Part shown: positions 36,958-50,665 of the stretch, one piece after another
How positions within the stretch are numbered: the stretch's first letter is position 1
Layout of the letters: the number at the start of each line of letters is the position of its first letter
Source of the DNA: Urophycis tenuis
Taxonomy: Eukaryota; Chordata; Actinopteri; Gadiformes; Phycidae
Direction: 5' to 3'
Length of the DNA stretch: 64,000 nucleotides
NCBI GenBank assembly: GCA_036785325.1
Contig: JAXIVH010000038.1
Location: 2,186,501 to 2,250,500 of the forward strand
The notes under the pieces: generated by a model
The model's database searches: none
What the model was told of the DNA's origin: nothing
Seen by the model: only the letters and a program-made list of their open reading frames with translations
Made by a program: the position numbers and the translations under genes

Positions 36958-38224
36958 AATTGAAACGTTGATGGTATGTTTTTAGCTGCTGGGTAGACTT
37001 CAGTCAACCTGACGCAGTTTTGTCTGTGAGCAACCAAATTGGTCAGGTATGGGCTCATTTTAAGCGGGGAAATCTAAGCATCCAATGGTGTATGGCAAGA
37101 CTATATTGACTCATGGGTCGTTGAAATACTAAGCTAATTAATTTGTGTTCTGTAAGGAAAGATTGATGTTAATTGAAACGTTGAAGGTTTTTTTTTAGCT
37201 GCTGGGTAGACTTCAGTCAACCTGACGCAGTTTAGTCTGTGAGCATCCAGACTGCTCGCAGATGGGCTCATTTTAAGCGGGGAAATCTAAGCTTTCCAAC
37301 GGCGTATGACAAGACTATATTGACTCATGGGTCGTTGAAATACTAAGATAATTAATTTGTGTTCTGTAAGGAAAGAATGATGTTAATTGAAACGTTGAAG
37401 GTATGTTTTTAGCTGCTGGGTAGACTTCAGTCAACCTGACGCAGTTTAGTCTGTCATCAACCAGACTGCTGGCGGATGGGCTCATTTTAAGCGGGGAAAT
37501 CTAAGCTTTCCAACGGCGTATGGCAAGACTATATTGACTCATGGGTCGTTGAAATACTAAGCTAATTAATTTGTGTTCTGTAAAGAAAGATTGATGTTAA
37601 TTGAAACGTTGAAGGTATGTTTTTAGCTGCTGGGTAGACTTCAGTCAACCTGACGCAGTTTTGTCTGTGAGCAACCAAATTGCTCGCGGATGGGCTCATT
37701 TTGAGCGGGGAAATCTAAGCTTTCTAACGGCGTATGTCAAGACTATATTGACTCATGGGTCGTTGAAATACTAAGCTAATTAATTTGTGTTCAGTTAGGA
37801 AACATTGATGTTAATTGAAACGTTGATGGTATGTTTTTAGCTGCTGGGTAGACTTCAGTCAACCTGACGCTGTTTTGTCTGTGAGCAACCAAATTGTTCG
37901 GGTATGGGCTCATTTTAAGCGGGGAAATCTAAGCATTCCAACGGCGTATGTCAAGACTATATTGACTCATGGGTCGTTGAAATACTAAGCTAATTAATTT
38001 GTGTTCTGTAAGGAAAGATTAATGTTAATTGAAACGTTGAAGGTTTTTTTTTTAGCTGCTGGGTAGACTTCAGTCAACCTGACACAGTTTTGTCTGTGAG
38101 CAACCAAATTGATCAGACATTAGCTCATTTTAAGCGGGGAAATCTAAGCTTTCCAACGACGTATGGCATGACTATATTTGCCCACGGCTCGTCGAAATAA
38201 TAAGCTGATTCATGTGTGTTCTGT
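36958..38224 (+). repeat. Satellite block 20: 6 monomers
   Basis: The block is 1,267 bp. The first monomer has a small deletion (ctaagcatccaatgg). No gene is visible. Confidence 0.93.
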
Positions 38225-38410
38225 TGGCTGTGGAAAGAAAATAGCACACAAGTCCTACCAAGTCACCTTTATTGTCAGTGATAAACATTAATAAATAAAC
38301 AGTATGGACATTGTATAAACAGTTGTATAAAAAGTGTAAACAGTATGAACATTGTTCTTATAAAAGATATCAATATCAATACTGATCACGTGTGTATTTT
38401 ATATTTCCAG

Positions 38411-38693
38411 ATTATTTGTTGATGAGCCAGAGCCTGTGACTCCAACCAACCAGCCCGTTCAGCCCACTGCGTTGTCGTCCTCCACCCGGCCGAAGCCTCC
38501 TGCGCCCACCCGCCTCCAGCCGAGGCCTCCTGCTGCGTCAGCCTGTGGCCCGCCCGCCCCCTGTGTCGGCAGCATCCATACCGCTGGTCCTCCCCGCACA
38601 GCCACAGGCCCCCTCCGTCCTGCTTCGTGGGCCATCCTGCAGCTGTCTCTGCAGTCATCGTGTGTCAAAACCATTCAAACTTGTATATGGTAA
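38411..38693 (+). CDS. Proline-rich candidate exon A, copy 21
   Basis: Isoleucine form with Arg to Gln (TNQPVQ), a CpG transition. Confidence 0.38.
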
Positions 38694-38749
38694 CATTTCA
38701 AAATGACACCAGCATAAATGAGGACCTTGCAATAGGTTGTGTGTTACAG

Positions 38750-38914
38750 GACCCCCCTGGCGTACAGCTGTATGTCTCTGTGAAGGTGGTTGTGAAGAAC
38801 TGCATCCGGCTGAACAAGTACAAGTGCCGGCGAGGCAGCAACTCTCTCGAGGGGTTGCACGCCCACCTGGTTAACGCCATCCCTTCACAGCGATGTGGGA
38901 TCATGCCGTTCCAA
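38750..38914 (+). CDS. Exon B, copy 21 (C18 K25 I44 form)
   Basis: G18C and V44I; otherwise the K-form. Splice sites intact. Confidence 0.57.
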
Positions 38915-39185
38915 GTAAGTGATTAAAACACACACACGCGCGTGCGCGCATATAAACACACACACATACGCATATATACACACACATATATATATATATA
39001 CTTAAACATAGCTGACCCTTTTTTTCCCCCTTCTCGGGGATTATGCTCCCAGTTTTGATCTCGGACGTCTGGTCACTTGTAGCATATAATAATATTCTAT
39101 TACTGTTAAGCCAACTATGAATAATAAAACAGGCCAAAACATGTGTCCTTTATCATAGCTACACGTATTACAAAAAAAACGCGTG

Positions 39186-40025
39186 AATTGAAACGTTGAA
39201 GATATGTTTTTAGCTGCTGGGTAGACTTCAGTCAACCTGACGCAGTTTTGTCTGTGAGCAACCAAATTGCTCGTGGATGGGCTCATTTTGAGCGGGGAAA
39301 TCTAAGCTTTCCAACGGCGTATGGCAAGACTATATTGACTCATGGGTCGTTGAAATACTAAGCTAATTAATTTGTGTTCAGTTAGGAAAGATTGATGTTA
39401 ATTGAAACGTTGATGGTATGTTTTTAGCTGCTGGGTAGACTTCAGTCAACCTGACGCTGTTTTGTCTGTGAGCAACCAAATTGTTCGGGTATGGGCTCAT
39501 TTTAAGCGGGGAAATCTAAGCATTCCAACGGCGTATGTCAAGACTATATTGACTCATGGGTCGTTGAAATACTAAGCTAATTAATTTGTGTTCAGTTAGG
39601 AAAGATTGATGTTAATTGAAACGTTGATGGTATGTTTTTAGCTGCTGGGTAGACTTCAGTCAACCTGACGCAGTTTTGTCTGTGAGCAACCAAATTGGTC
39701 GGGGATGGGCTCATTTTAAGCGGGGAAATCTAAGCTTTTCAACGGCGTATGGCAAGACTATATTGACTCATGGGTCATTGAAATACTAAGCTAATTAATT
39801 TGTGTTCTGTAAGGAAAGATTAATGTTAATTGAAACGTTGAAGGTTTTTTTTTTAGCTGCTGGGTAGACTTCAGTCAACCTGACACAGTTTTGTCTGTGA
39901 GCAACCAAATTGATCAGAAATTAGCTCATTTTAAGCGGGGAAATCTAAGCTTTCCAACGACATATGGCATGACTATATTTGCCCACGGCTCGTCGAAATA
40001 ATAAGCTGATTCATGTGTGTTCTGT
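39186..40025 (+). repeat. Satellite block 21: 4 monomers
   Basis: The block is 840 bp, like blocks 1 and 8. The boundary monomer has acgacatatgg, a CpG transition. Confidence 0.93.
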
Positions 40026-40211
40026 TGGCTGTGGAAAGAAAATAGCACACAAGTCCTACCAAGTCACCTTTATTGTCAGTGATAAACATTAATAAATAAA
40101 CAGTATGGACATTGTATAAACAGTTGTATAAAAAGTGTAAACAGTATGAACATTGTTCTTATAAAAGATATCAATATCAATACTGATCACGTGTGTATTT
40201 TATATTTCCAG

Positions 40212-40494
40212 ATTATTTGTTGATGAGCCAGAGCCTGTGACTCCAACCAACCGGCCCGTTCAGCCCACTGCGTTGTCGTCCTCCACCCGGCCGAAGCCTC
40301 CTGCGCCCACCCGCCTCCAGCCGAGGCCTCCTGCTGCGTCAGCCTGTGGCCCGCCCGCCCCCTGTGTCGGCAGCACCCATACCGCTGGTCCTCCCCGCAC
40401 AGCCACAGGCCCCCTCCGTCCTGCTTCGTGGGCCATCCTGCAGCTGTCTCTGCAGTCATCGTGTGTCAAAACCATTCAAACTTGTATATGGTAA
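40212..40494 (+). CDS. Proline-rich candidate exon A, copy 22
   Basis: Threonine form, but with the ccaacc codon context normally seen in isoleucine copies. This looks like a mixed haplotype. Confidence 0.38.
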
Positions 40495-40550
40495 CATTTC
40501 AAAATGACACCAGCATAAATGAGGACCTTGCAATAGGTTGTGTGTTACAG

Positions 40551-40715
40551 GACCCCCCTGGCGTACAGCTGTATGTCTCTGTGAAGGTGGTTGTGAAGAA
40601 CGGCATCCGGCTGAACAAGTACAAGTGCCGGCGAGGCAGCAACTCTCTCGAGGGGTTGCACGCCCACCTGGTTAACGCCGTCCCTTCACAGCGATGTGGG
40701 ATCATGCCGTTCCAA
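40551..40715 (+). CDS. Exon B, copy 22 (K25 form)
   Basis: K25, G29, C49; intact. Confidence 0.58.
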
Positions 40716-40994
40716 GTAAGTGATTAAAACACACACACAAACACACACGCGCGCGCGCATATATACACACACACACACGCATATATACACACACATATAT
40801 ATATATATACTTAAACATAGCTGACCCTTTTTTTCCCCCTTCTCGGGGATTATGCTCCCAGTTTTGATCTCGGACGTCTGGTCACTTGTAGCATATAATA
40901 ATATTCTATTACTGTTAAGCCAACTATGAATAATAAAACAGGCCAAAACATGTGTCCTTTATCATAGCTACACGTATTACAAAAAAAACGCGTG

Positions 40995-41619
40995 AATTGA
41001 AACGTTGAAGGTATGTTTTTAGCTGCTGGGTAGACTTCAGTCAACCTGACGCAGTTTAGTCTGTGATCAACCAAATTGCTCGTGGATGGGCTCATTTTGA
41101 GCGGGGAAATCTAATCTTTCCAACGGCGTATGGCAAGACTATATTGACTCATGGGTCGTTGAAATACTAAGCTAATTAATTTGTGTTCAGTTAGGAAAGA
41201 TTGATGTTAATTGAAACGTTGATGGTATGTTTTTAGCTGCTGGGTAGACTTCAGTCAACCTGACGCAGTTTTGTCTGTGAGCAACCAAATTGCTCGGGGA
41301 TGGGCTCATTTAAAGCGGGGAAATCGAAGCTTTCCAACGGCGTATGGCAAGACTATATTGACTCATGGGTCGTTGAAATAATAAGCTAATTAATTTGTGT
41401 TCTGTAAGGAAAGATTGATGTTAATTGAAACGTTGAAGGCTTTTTTTTAGCTGCTGGGTAGACTTCAGTCAATTTGACGCAGTTTTGTCTGTGAGCAACC
41501 AAATTGATCAGAGATGGGCTCATTTTAAGTGGGGAAATCTAAGCTTTCCAACGACGTATGGCATGACTATATTTGCCCACGGGTCGTCGAAATAATAAGC
41601 TGATTCATGTGCGTTCTGT
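40995..41619 (+). repeat. Satellite block 22: 3 monomers
   Basis: The block is 625 bp and carries the tcaatttgacg boundary variant of blocks 4 and 12. Confidence 0.93.
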
Positions 41620-41805
41620 TGGCTGTGGAAAGAAAATAGCACACAAGTCCTACCAAGTCAACTTTATTGTCAGTGATAAACATTAATAAATAAACAGTAT
41701 GGACATTGTATAAACAGTTGTATAAAAAGTGTAAACAGTATGAACAGTGTTCTTATAAAAGATATCAATATCAATACTGATCACGTATGTATTTTATATT
41801 TCCAG

Positions 41806-42088
41806 ATTATTTGTTGATGAGCCAGAGCCTGTGACTCCCACCAACCGGCCCGTTCAGCCCACTGCGTTGTCGTCCTCCACCCGGCCGAAGCCTCCTGCGC
41901 CCACCCGCCTCCAGCCGAGGCCTCCTGCTGCGTCAGCCTGTGGCCCGCCCGCCCCCTGTGTCGGCAGCACCCATACCGCTGGTCCTCCCCGCACAGCCAC
42001 AGGCCCCCTCCGTCCTGCTTCGTGGGCCATCCTGCAGCTGTCTCTGCAGTCATCGTGTGTCAAAACCATTCAAACTTGTATATGGTAA
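41806..42088 (+). CDS. Proline-rich candidate exon A, copy 23
   Basis: Threonine form. Just upstream the cassette reads cacgtatgta, where others have cacgtgtgta. Confidence 0.38.
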
Positions 42089-42144
42089 CATTTCAAAATG
42101 ACACCAGCATAAATGAGGACCTTGCAATAGGTTGTGTGTTACAG

Positions 42145-42309
42145 GACCCCCCTGGCGTACAGCTGTATGTCTCTGTGAAGGTGGTTGTGAAGAACGGCAT
42201 CCGGCTGAACAAGTACAAGTGCCGGCGAGTCAGCAACTCTCTCGAGGGGTTGCACGCCCACCTGGTTAACGCCGTCCCTTCACAGCGATTTGGGATCATG
42301 CCGTTCCAA
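42145..42309 (+). CDS. Exon B, copy 23 (V29/F49 form)
   Basis: Same as copies 2, 9 and 10; splice sites intact. Confidence 0.57.
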
Positions 42310-42380
42310 GTAAGTGATTAAAACACACACACAAACACACGCGCGCGCGCGCATATATACACACGCACACACGCATATAT

Positions 42381-42430
<50 letters not shown>

Positions 42431-42614
42431 TTTAACATAGCTGACCCTTTTTTTCCCCCTCCTCGGGGATTATGCTCCCAGTTTTGATCTTGGACGTCTG
42501 GTCACTTGTAGCATATAATAATATTCTATTACTGTTAAGCCAACTATGAATAATAAAACAGGCCAAAACATGTGTCCTTTATCATAGCTACATGTATTAC
42601 AAAAAAAACGTGTG

Positions 42615-43668
42615 AATTGAAACGTTGATGGTATGTTTTTAGCTGCTGGGTAGACTTCAGTCAACCTGACGCAGTTTTGTCTGTGAGCAACCAAATTGGT
42701 CAGGGATGGGCTCATTTTAAGCGGGGAAATCTAACCTTTCCAACGGCGTATGGCAAGACTATATTTACTCATGGGTCGTTGAATTACTAAGCTAATTAAT
42801 TTGTGTTCTGTAAGGAAAGATTGATGTTAATTGAAACGTTGAAGGTTTTTTTTTAGCTGCTGGGTAGACTTCAGTCAACCTGACGCAGTTTAGTCTGTCA
42901 TCAACCAGACTGCTGGCGGATGGGCTCATTTTAAGCGGGCAAATCTAAGCTTTCCAACGGTGTATGGCAAGACTATATTCACCAAAGGGTCGTTGAAATA
43001 CTAAGCTAAATAATTTGTGTTCTGTAAGGAAAGATTGATCTTAATTGAAACGTTGAAGGTATGTTTTTAGCTGCTGGGTAGACTTCAGTCAACCTGACGC
43101 AGTTTTGTCTGTGAGCAACCAAATTGGTCGGGGATGGGCTCATTTTAAGCGGGGGAATCTAAGCTTTCCAACGGCGTATGGCAAGACTATATTGACTCAT
43201 GGGTCGTTGAAATACTAAGCTAATTAATTTGTGTTCTGTAAGGAAAGATTGATGTTAATTGAAACGTTGAAGGTATGTTTTTAGCTTCTGGGTAGACTTC
43301 AGTCAACCTGACGCAGTTCAGTCTGTGACCAACCAGACTGCTCGCGGATGGGCTCATTTTAAGCGGGGAAATCTAAGCTTTCCAACGGCGTATGGCAAGA
43401 CTATATTAACTCATGGGTCGTTGAAATACTAAGCTAATTAATGTGTGTTCTGTAAGGAAAGATTGATCTTAATTGAAACGTTGAAGGTATGTTTTTAGCT
43501 GCTGGGTAGACTTCAGTCAACCTGACGCAGTTTTGTCTGTGAGCAACCAAATTGGTCAAAGATGGGCTCATTTTAAGCGGGGAAATCTAAGCTTTCCAAC
43601 GGTGTATGGCATGACTAAATTCGCCCACGGGTCGTCGAAATAATAAGCTGATTCATGTGTGTTCTTTT
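42615..43668 (+). repeat. Satellite block 23: 5 monomers
   Basis: The block is 1,054 bp and related to blocks 5, 13 and 18. It begins with acgtgtgaattg where most begin acgcgtg. Confidence 0.93.
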
Positions 43669-43854
43669 CTGCTGTGGAAAGAAAATAGCACACAAGTCCT
43701 ACCAAGTCACCTTTATTGTCAGTGATAAACATTAATAAATAAACAGTATGGACATTGTATAAACAGTTGTATAAAAAGTGTAAACAGTATGAACAGTGTT
43801 CTTATAAAAGATATCAATATCAATACTGATCACGTGTGTATTTTATATTTCCAG

Positions 43855-44137
43855 ATTATTTGTTGATGAGCCAGAGCCTGTGACTCCCACCAACCGGCCC
43901 GTTCAGCCCACTGCGTTGTCGTCCTCCACCCGGCCGAAGCCTCCTGCGCCCACCCGCCTCCAGCCGAGGCCTCCTGCTGCGTCAGCCTGTGGCCCGCCCG
44001 CCCCCTGTGTCGGCAGCACCCATACCGCTGGTCCTCCCCGCACAGCCACAGGCCCCCTCCGTCCTGCTTCGTGGGCCATCCTGCAGCTGTCTCTGCAGTC
44101 ATCGTGTGTCAAAACCATTCAAACTTGTATATGGTAA
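43855..44137 (+). CDS. Proline-rich candidate exon A, copy 24
   Basis: Threonine form. The cassette's left edge is variant (ttcttttctgctgtgg). Confidence 0.38.
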
Positions 44138-44193
44138 CATTTCAAAATGACACCAGCATAAATGAGGACCTTGCAATAGGTTGTGTGTTACAG

Positions 44194-44358
44194 GACCCCC
44201 CTGGCATACAGCTGTATGTCTCTGTGAAGGTGGTTGTGAAGAACGGCATCCGGCTGAACAAGTACAAGTGCCGGCGAGGCAGCAACTCTCTCGAGGGGTT
44301 GCACGCCCACCTGGTTAACGCCATCCCTTCACAGCGATGTGGGATCATGCCGTTCCAA
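44194..44358 (+). CDS. Exon B, copy 24 (I5 K25 I44 form)
   Basis: V5I and V44I, both CpG to CpA changes; splice sites intact. From here to copy 30 all copies carry I5, so the right part of the array is a separate lineage. Confidence 0.58.
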
Positions 44359-44368
44359 GTAAGTGATT

Positions 44369-44413
<45 letters not shown>

Positions 44414-44651
44414 GCGCATATATACACACACACACACGCATATATACACACACATATATATATATACTTAAACATAGCTGACCCTTTTTTTCCCCCTTCT
44501 CGGGGATTATGCTCCCAGTTTTGATCTCGGGCGTCTGGTCACTTATAGCATATAATAATATTCTATTACTGTTAAGCCAACTATCAATAATAAAACAGGC
44601 CAAAACATGTGTCCTTTATCATAGCTACACGTTTTACAAAAAAAACGCGTG

Positions 44652-46774
44652 AATTGAAAAGTTGAAGGTATGTTTTTAGCTGCTGGGTAGACTTCAGTCA
44701 ACCTGACGCAGTTTTGTCTGTGAGCAACCAAATTGCTCGTGGATGGGCTCATTTTAAGCGGGGAAATGTAAGGTTCCCAACAACGTATGGCAAGACTATA
44801 TTGAGTCATGGGTCGTTGAAATACTGAGCTAATTAATTTCTGTTCTTTATTGAAAGATTGATCTTAATTGAAACGTTGAAGGTATGTTTTTAGCTGCTGG
44901 GTAGACTTCAGTCAACCTGACGCAGTTTAGTCTGTGATCAACCAGACTGCTGGCGGATGGGCTCATTTTAAGCGGGGAAATCTACGCTTTTCAACGGCGT
45001 ATGGCAAGACTATATTCACCAAAGGGCCGTTGAAATACTAAGCTAATTAATTTGTGTTCTGTAAGGAAAGATTGATGTTAATTGAAACGTTAAAGGTATG
45101 TTTTTAGCTGCTGGGTAGACTTCATTCAACCTGACGCAGTTTAGTCTGTGATCAACCAGACTGCTCGCGGATGGGCTCATTTTAAGCGGGGAAATCTAAG
45201 CTTTCCAACGGCGTATGGCAAGACTATATTGACTCATGGGTCGTTGAAATACTAAGCTAATTAATTTGTGATCTGTAAGGAAAGATTGATGTTAATTGAA
45301 ACGTTGAAGGTATGTTTTTAGCTGCTGGGTAGACTTCAGTCAACCTGACGCAGTTTTGTCTCTGAGCAACCAAATTGCTTGGGGATGGGCTCATTTTAAG
45401 CGGGGAAATCTAAGCTTTCCAACGGCGTATGGCATGACTATATTCACCAAAGGGTCGTTGAAATACTAAGCTAATTAATTTGTGTTCTGTAAGGAAAGAT
45501 TGATGTTAATTGAAACGTTTAAGGTATGTTTTTAGCTGCTGGGTAGACTTCAGTCAACCTGACGCAGTTTAGTCTGTGATCAACCAGACTGCTGGCGGAT
45601 GGGCTCATTTTAAGCGGGGAAATCTAAGCTTTTCAACGGCGTATGGCAAGACTGTATTCACCAAAGGGCCGTTGAAATACTAAGCTAATTAATTTGTGTT
45701 CTGTAAGGAAAGTTTGATCTTAATTGAAACGTTGAAGGTATGTTTTTAGCTGCTGGGTAGACTTCAGTCAACCTGACGCAGTTTTGTCTGTGAGCAACCA
45801 GACTGCTCGCGGATGGGCTCATTTTAAGCGGGGAAATCTAAGCTTTCCAACGGCGTATGGCAAGACTATATTGACTCATGGGTCGTTGAAATACTAAGCT
45901 AATTAATTTGTGATCTGTAAGGAAAGATTGATGTTAATTGAAACGTTGAAGGTATGTTTTTAGCTGCTGGGTAGACTTCAGTCAACCTGACACAGTTTTG
46001 TCTTTGAGCAACCAAATTGCTTGGGGATGGGCTCATTTTGAGCTGGGAAATCTAAGCTTTCCAACGGCGTATGGCAAGACTATATTGACTCATGGGTCGT
46101 TGAAATACTAAGATAATTAATTAGTGTTCTGTAAGGAAAGATTGATGTTGATTGAAACGTTAAAGGTATGTTTTTAGCTGCTGGGTAGACTTCACTCAAC
46201 CTGACACAGTTTTGTCTGTGAGCAACCAAATTGCTCAGGGATGGGCTCATTATAAGCGGGGAAATCTAAGCTTTCCAACGGCGTATGGCAAGACTATATT
46301 CACCAAAGGGTCGTTGAAATACTAAGCTAATTAATTTGTGTTCTGTAAGGAAAGATTGATGTTAATTGAAACGTTTAAGGTATGTTTTTAGCTGCTGGGT
46401 AGACTTCAGTCAACCTGACGCAGTTTTGTCTCTGAGCAACCAAATTGCTTGGCGATGGGCTCATTTTAAGCGGGGAAATCTAAGCTTTCCAACGGCGTAT
46501 GGCATGACTATATTCACCAAAGGGTCGTTGAAATACTAAGCTAATTAATTTGTGTTCTGTAAGGAAAGATTGATGTTAATTGAAACGTTTAAGGTATGTT
46601 TTTAGCTGCTGGGTAGACTTCACTCAACCTGACGCAGTTTTGTCTGTGAGCAACCAAATTGATCAGAGATGGGCTCATTTTAAGCGGGGAAATCTAAGCT
46701 TTCCAACAACGTATGGCATGACTATATTTGCCCACGGGTCGTCGAAATAATAAGCTGATTCATGTGTGTTCTGT
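44652..46774 (+). repeat. Satellite block 24: 10 monomers
   Basis: The block is 2,123 bp. Several monomers have the gatcaaccagactgctggcgg form able to make a 6-bp stem, and others have ttcaccaaaggg. No gene is visible. Confidence 0.93.
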
Positions 46775-46960
46775 TGCCTGTGGAAAGAAAATAGCACACA
46801 AGTCCTACCAAGTCAACTTTATTGTCAGTGATAAACATTAATGAATAAACAGTATGGACATTGTATAAACAGTTGTATAAAAAGTGTAAACAGTATGAAC
46901 AGTGTTCTTATAAAAGATATCAATATCAATACTGATCACGTGTGTATTTTATATTTCCAG

Positions 46961-47243
46961 ATTATTTGTTGATGAGCCAGAGCCTGTGACTCCCACCAAC
47001 CGGCCCGTTCAGCCCACTGCGTTGTCGTCCTCCACCCGGCCGAAGCCTCCTGCGCCCACCCGCCTCCAGCCGAGGCCTCCTGCTGCGTCAGCCTGTGGCC
47101 CGCCCGCCCCCTGTGTCGGCAGCACCCATACCGCTGGTCCTCCCCGCACAGCCACAGGCCCCCTCCGTCCTGCTTCGTGGGCCATCCTGCAGCTGTCTCT
47201 GCAGTCATCGTGTGTCAAAACCATTCAAACTTGTATATGGTAA
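46961..47243 (+). CDS. Proline-rich candidate exon A, copy 25
   Basis: Threonine form. The upstream segment has attaatgaataaac, shared with copy 28. Confidence 0.38.
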
Positions 47244-47299
47244 CATTTCAAAATGACACCAGCATAAATGAGGACCTTGCAATAGGTTGTGTGTTACAG

Positions 47300-47464
47300 G
47301 ACCCCCCTGGCATACAGCTGTATGTCTCTGTGAAGGTGGTTGTGAAGAACGGCATCCGGCTGAACAAGTACAAGTGCCGGCGAGGCAGCAACTCTCTCGA
47401 GGGGTTGCACGCCCACCTGGTTAACGCCATCCCTTCACAGCGATGTGGGATCATGCCGTTCCAA
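47300..47464 (+). CDS. Exon B, copy 25 (I5 K25 I44 form)
   Basis: Same protein as copy 24; splice sites intact. Confidence 0.58.
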
Positions 47465-47474
47465 GTAAGTGATT

Positions 47475-47476
<2 letters not shown>

Positions 47477-47537
<61 letters not shown>

Positions 47538-47599
47538 GCGCGCGCGCATATATACACACACACGCACGCATATATACACACACATATATATATATATAC
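47477..47599. repeat. Longest compound CA/CG/TA microsatellite, copy 25
   Basis: The tract has about 30 CA repeats, then a CG run and TA-containing blocks. It is matched only by copy 27 (51,779-51,901). Confidence 0.92.
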
Positions 47600-47783
47600 T
47601 TAAACATAGCTGACCCTTTTTTTCCCCCTTCTTCGGGATTATGCTCCCAGTTTTGATCTCGGACGTCTGGTCACTTATAGCATATAATAATATTCTATTA
47701 CTGTTAAGCCAACTATGAATAATAAAACAGGCCAAAACATGTGTCCTTTATCATAGCTACACGTATTACAAAAAAAACGCGTG

Positions 47784-49692
47784 AATTGAAACGTTGAAGG
47801 TATGTTTTTAGCTGCTGGGTAGACTTCAGTCAACCTGACGCAGTTTTGTCTGTGAGCAACCAAATTGCTCACGGATGGGCTCATTTTGAGCGGGGAAATC
47901 TAAGCTTTCCAACGGCGTATGGCAAGACTATATTGACTCATGGGTCGTTGGAATACTAAGCTAATTAATTTGTGTTCAGTTAGGAAAGATTGATGTTAAT
48001 TGAAACGTTGATGGTATGTTTTTAGCTGCTGGGTAGACTTCAGTCAACCTGACGCAGTTTTGTCTGTGAGCAACCAAATTGGTCGGGGATGGGCTCATTT
48101 TAAGCGGGGAAATCTAAGCTTTCCAACGGCGTATGGCAAGACTATATTGACTCATGAGTCGTTGAAATACTAAGCTAATTATTTTGTGTTCTGTAAGGAA
48201 AGATTGATGTTAATTGAAACGTTGAAGGTTTTTTTTTAGCTGCTGGGTAGACTTCAGTCAACCTGACGCAGTTTAGTCTGTGAGCAACCAGACTGCTCGC
48301 GGATGGGCGCATTTTAAGCGGAGAAATCTAAGCTTCCCAACGGCGTATGGCAAGACTATATTGACTCATGGGTCGTTGAAATACTATGCTAATTAATTTG
48401 TGTTCTATAAGGAAAGATTGATGTTAATTGAAACGTTGAAGGTATGTTTTTAGCTGCTGGGTAGACTTCAGTCAACCTGGCGCAGTTTAGTCTGTGAGCA
48501 ACCAGACTGCTCGGGAATAGGGTCATTTTAAGCGGGAAAATCTAAGCTTTCCAACGGCGTATGGCAAGACTATATTGACTCATTGGTCGTTGAAATACTA
48601 AGCTAATTAATTTGTGATCTGTAAGGAAAGATTGATGTAAATTGAAACGTTGAAGGTATGTTTTTAGCTGCTGGGTAGACTTCAGTCAACCTGACGCAGT
48701 TTTGTCTCTGAGCAACCAGACTGTTCGCGGATGGGCTCATTTTAAGCGGGGAAATCTAAGCTTTTCAACGGCGTTTGGCAAGACTATATTGACTAATGGG
48801 TTGTTGAAATACTAAGCTAATTAATTTGTGTGCTGTAAGGAAAGATTGATGTTAATTGAAACGTTGAAGGTTTTTTTTTAGCTGCTGGGTAGACTTCAGT
48901 CAACCTGACGCAGTTTAGTCTGTGAGCAACCAGACTGCTCGCGGATGGGCTCAGTTTAAGCGGGGAAATCTAAGCTTTCCAACGGCGTATGGCAAGACTA
49001 TATTGACTCATTGGTCTTTGAAATACTAAGCTAATTAATTTGTGATCTGTAAGGAAAGATTGATGTAAATTGAAACGTTGAAGGTATGTTTTTAGCTGCT
49101 GGGTAGACTTCAGTCAACCTGACGCAGTTTTGTCTGTGAGCAACCAAATTGCTCGGGGATGGGCTCATTTTAAGCGGGGAAATCTAAGGTTCCCAACGGC
49201 ATATGGCAAGACGATATTGAGTCATGGGTCGTTGAAATACTGAGCTAATTAATTTCTGTTCTTTATTGAAAGATTGATCTTAATTGAAACGTTGAAGGTA
49301 TGTTTTTAGCTGCTGGGTAGACTTCAGTCAACCTGACACAGTTTTGTCTGTGAGCAACCAGACTGCTCGCGGATGGGCTCATTTTAAGCGGGGAAATCTA
49401 AGCTTTCCAACGGCGTATGGCAAGACTATATTGACTCATGGGTCGTTGAAATACTAAGCTAATTAATTTGTGATCTGTAAGGAAAGATTGATGTTAATTT
49501 AAACGTTGAAGGTATGTTTTTAGCTGCTGGGTAGACTTCAGTCAACCTGAAGCAGTTTTGTCTGTGAGCAACCAAATTGATCAGAGATGGGCTCATTTTA
49601 AGCGGGGAAATCTAAGCTTTCCAACGACCTATGGCATGACTATATTTGCCCACGGCTCGTCGAAATAATAAGCTGATTCATGTGTGTTCTGT
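47784..49692 (+). repeat. Satellite block 25: 9 monomers
   Basis: The block is 1,909 bp. Its left part is nearly identical to the left part of block 27. No gene is visible. Confidence 0.93.
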
Positions 49693-49878
49693 TGGCTGTG
49701 GAAAGAAAATAGCACACAAGTCCTACCAAGTCAACTTTATTGTCAGTGATAAACATTAATAAATAAACAGTATGGACATTGTATAAACAGTTGTATAAAA
49801 AGTGTAAACAGTATGAACAGTGTTCTTATAAAAGATATCAATATCAATACTGATCACGTGTGTATTTTATATTTCCAG

Positions 49879-50161
49879 ATTATTTGTTGATGAGCCAGAG
49901 CCTGTGACTCCCACCAATCGGCCCGTTCAGCCCACTGCGTTGTCGTCCTCCACCCGGCCGAAGCCTCCTGCGCCCACCCGCCTCCAGCCGAGGCCTCCTG
50001 CTGCGTCAGCCTGTGGCCCGCCCGCCCCCTGTGTCGGCAGCACCCATACCGCTGGTCCTCCCCGCACAGCCACAGGCCCCCTCCGTCCTCCTTCGTGGGC
50101 CATCCTGCAGCTGTCTCTGCAGTCATCGTGTGTCAAAACCATTCAAACTTGTATATGGTAA
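49879..50161 (+). CDS. Proline-rich candidate exon A, copy 26
   Basis: Threonine form with Ala to Pro (LRPPSWA) and a silent change in an Asn codon. It is among the more divergent exon A copies. Confidence 0.38.
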
Positions 50162-50217
50162 CATTTCAAAATGACACCAGCATAAATGAGGACCTTGCAA
50201 TAGGTTGTGTGTTACAG

Positions 50218-50382
50218 GACCCCCCTGGCATACAGCTGTATGTCTCTGTGAAGGTGGTTGTGAAGAACTGCACCCGGCTGAACAAGTACAAGTGCCGGCG
50301 AGGCAGCAACTCTCTCGAGGGGTTGCACGCCCACCTGGTTAACGCCGTCCCTTCACAGCGATGTGGGATCATGCCGTTCCAA
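50218..50382 (+). CDS. Exon B, copy 26 (I5 C18 T19 K25 form)
   Basis: It has V5I, G18C and I19T. The donor region reads gtaagtggtt rather than gtaagtgatt; the first six bases still match consensus. Confidence 0.56.
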
Positions 50383-50665
50383 GTAAGTGGTTAAAACCAC
50401 CACACACACACACACACACACACACGCGCGCATATATACACACACACACACGCATATATACACACACATATATATATATACTTAAACATAGCTGACCCTT
50501 TTTTTCCCCCTTCTCGGGGATTATGCTCCCAGTTTTGATCTCGGGCGTCTGGTCACTTATAGCATATAATAATATTCTATTACTGTTAAGCCAACTATGA
50601 ATAATAAAACAGGCCAAAACATGTGTCCTTTATCATAGCTACACGTTTTACAAAAAAAACGCGTG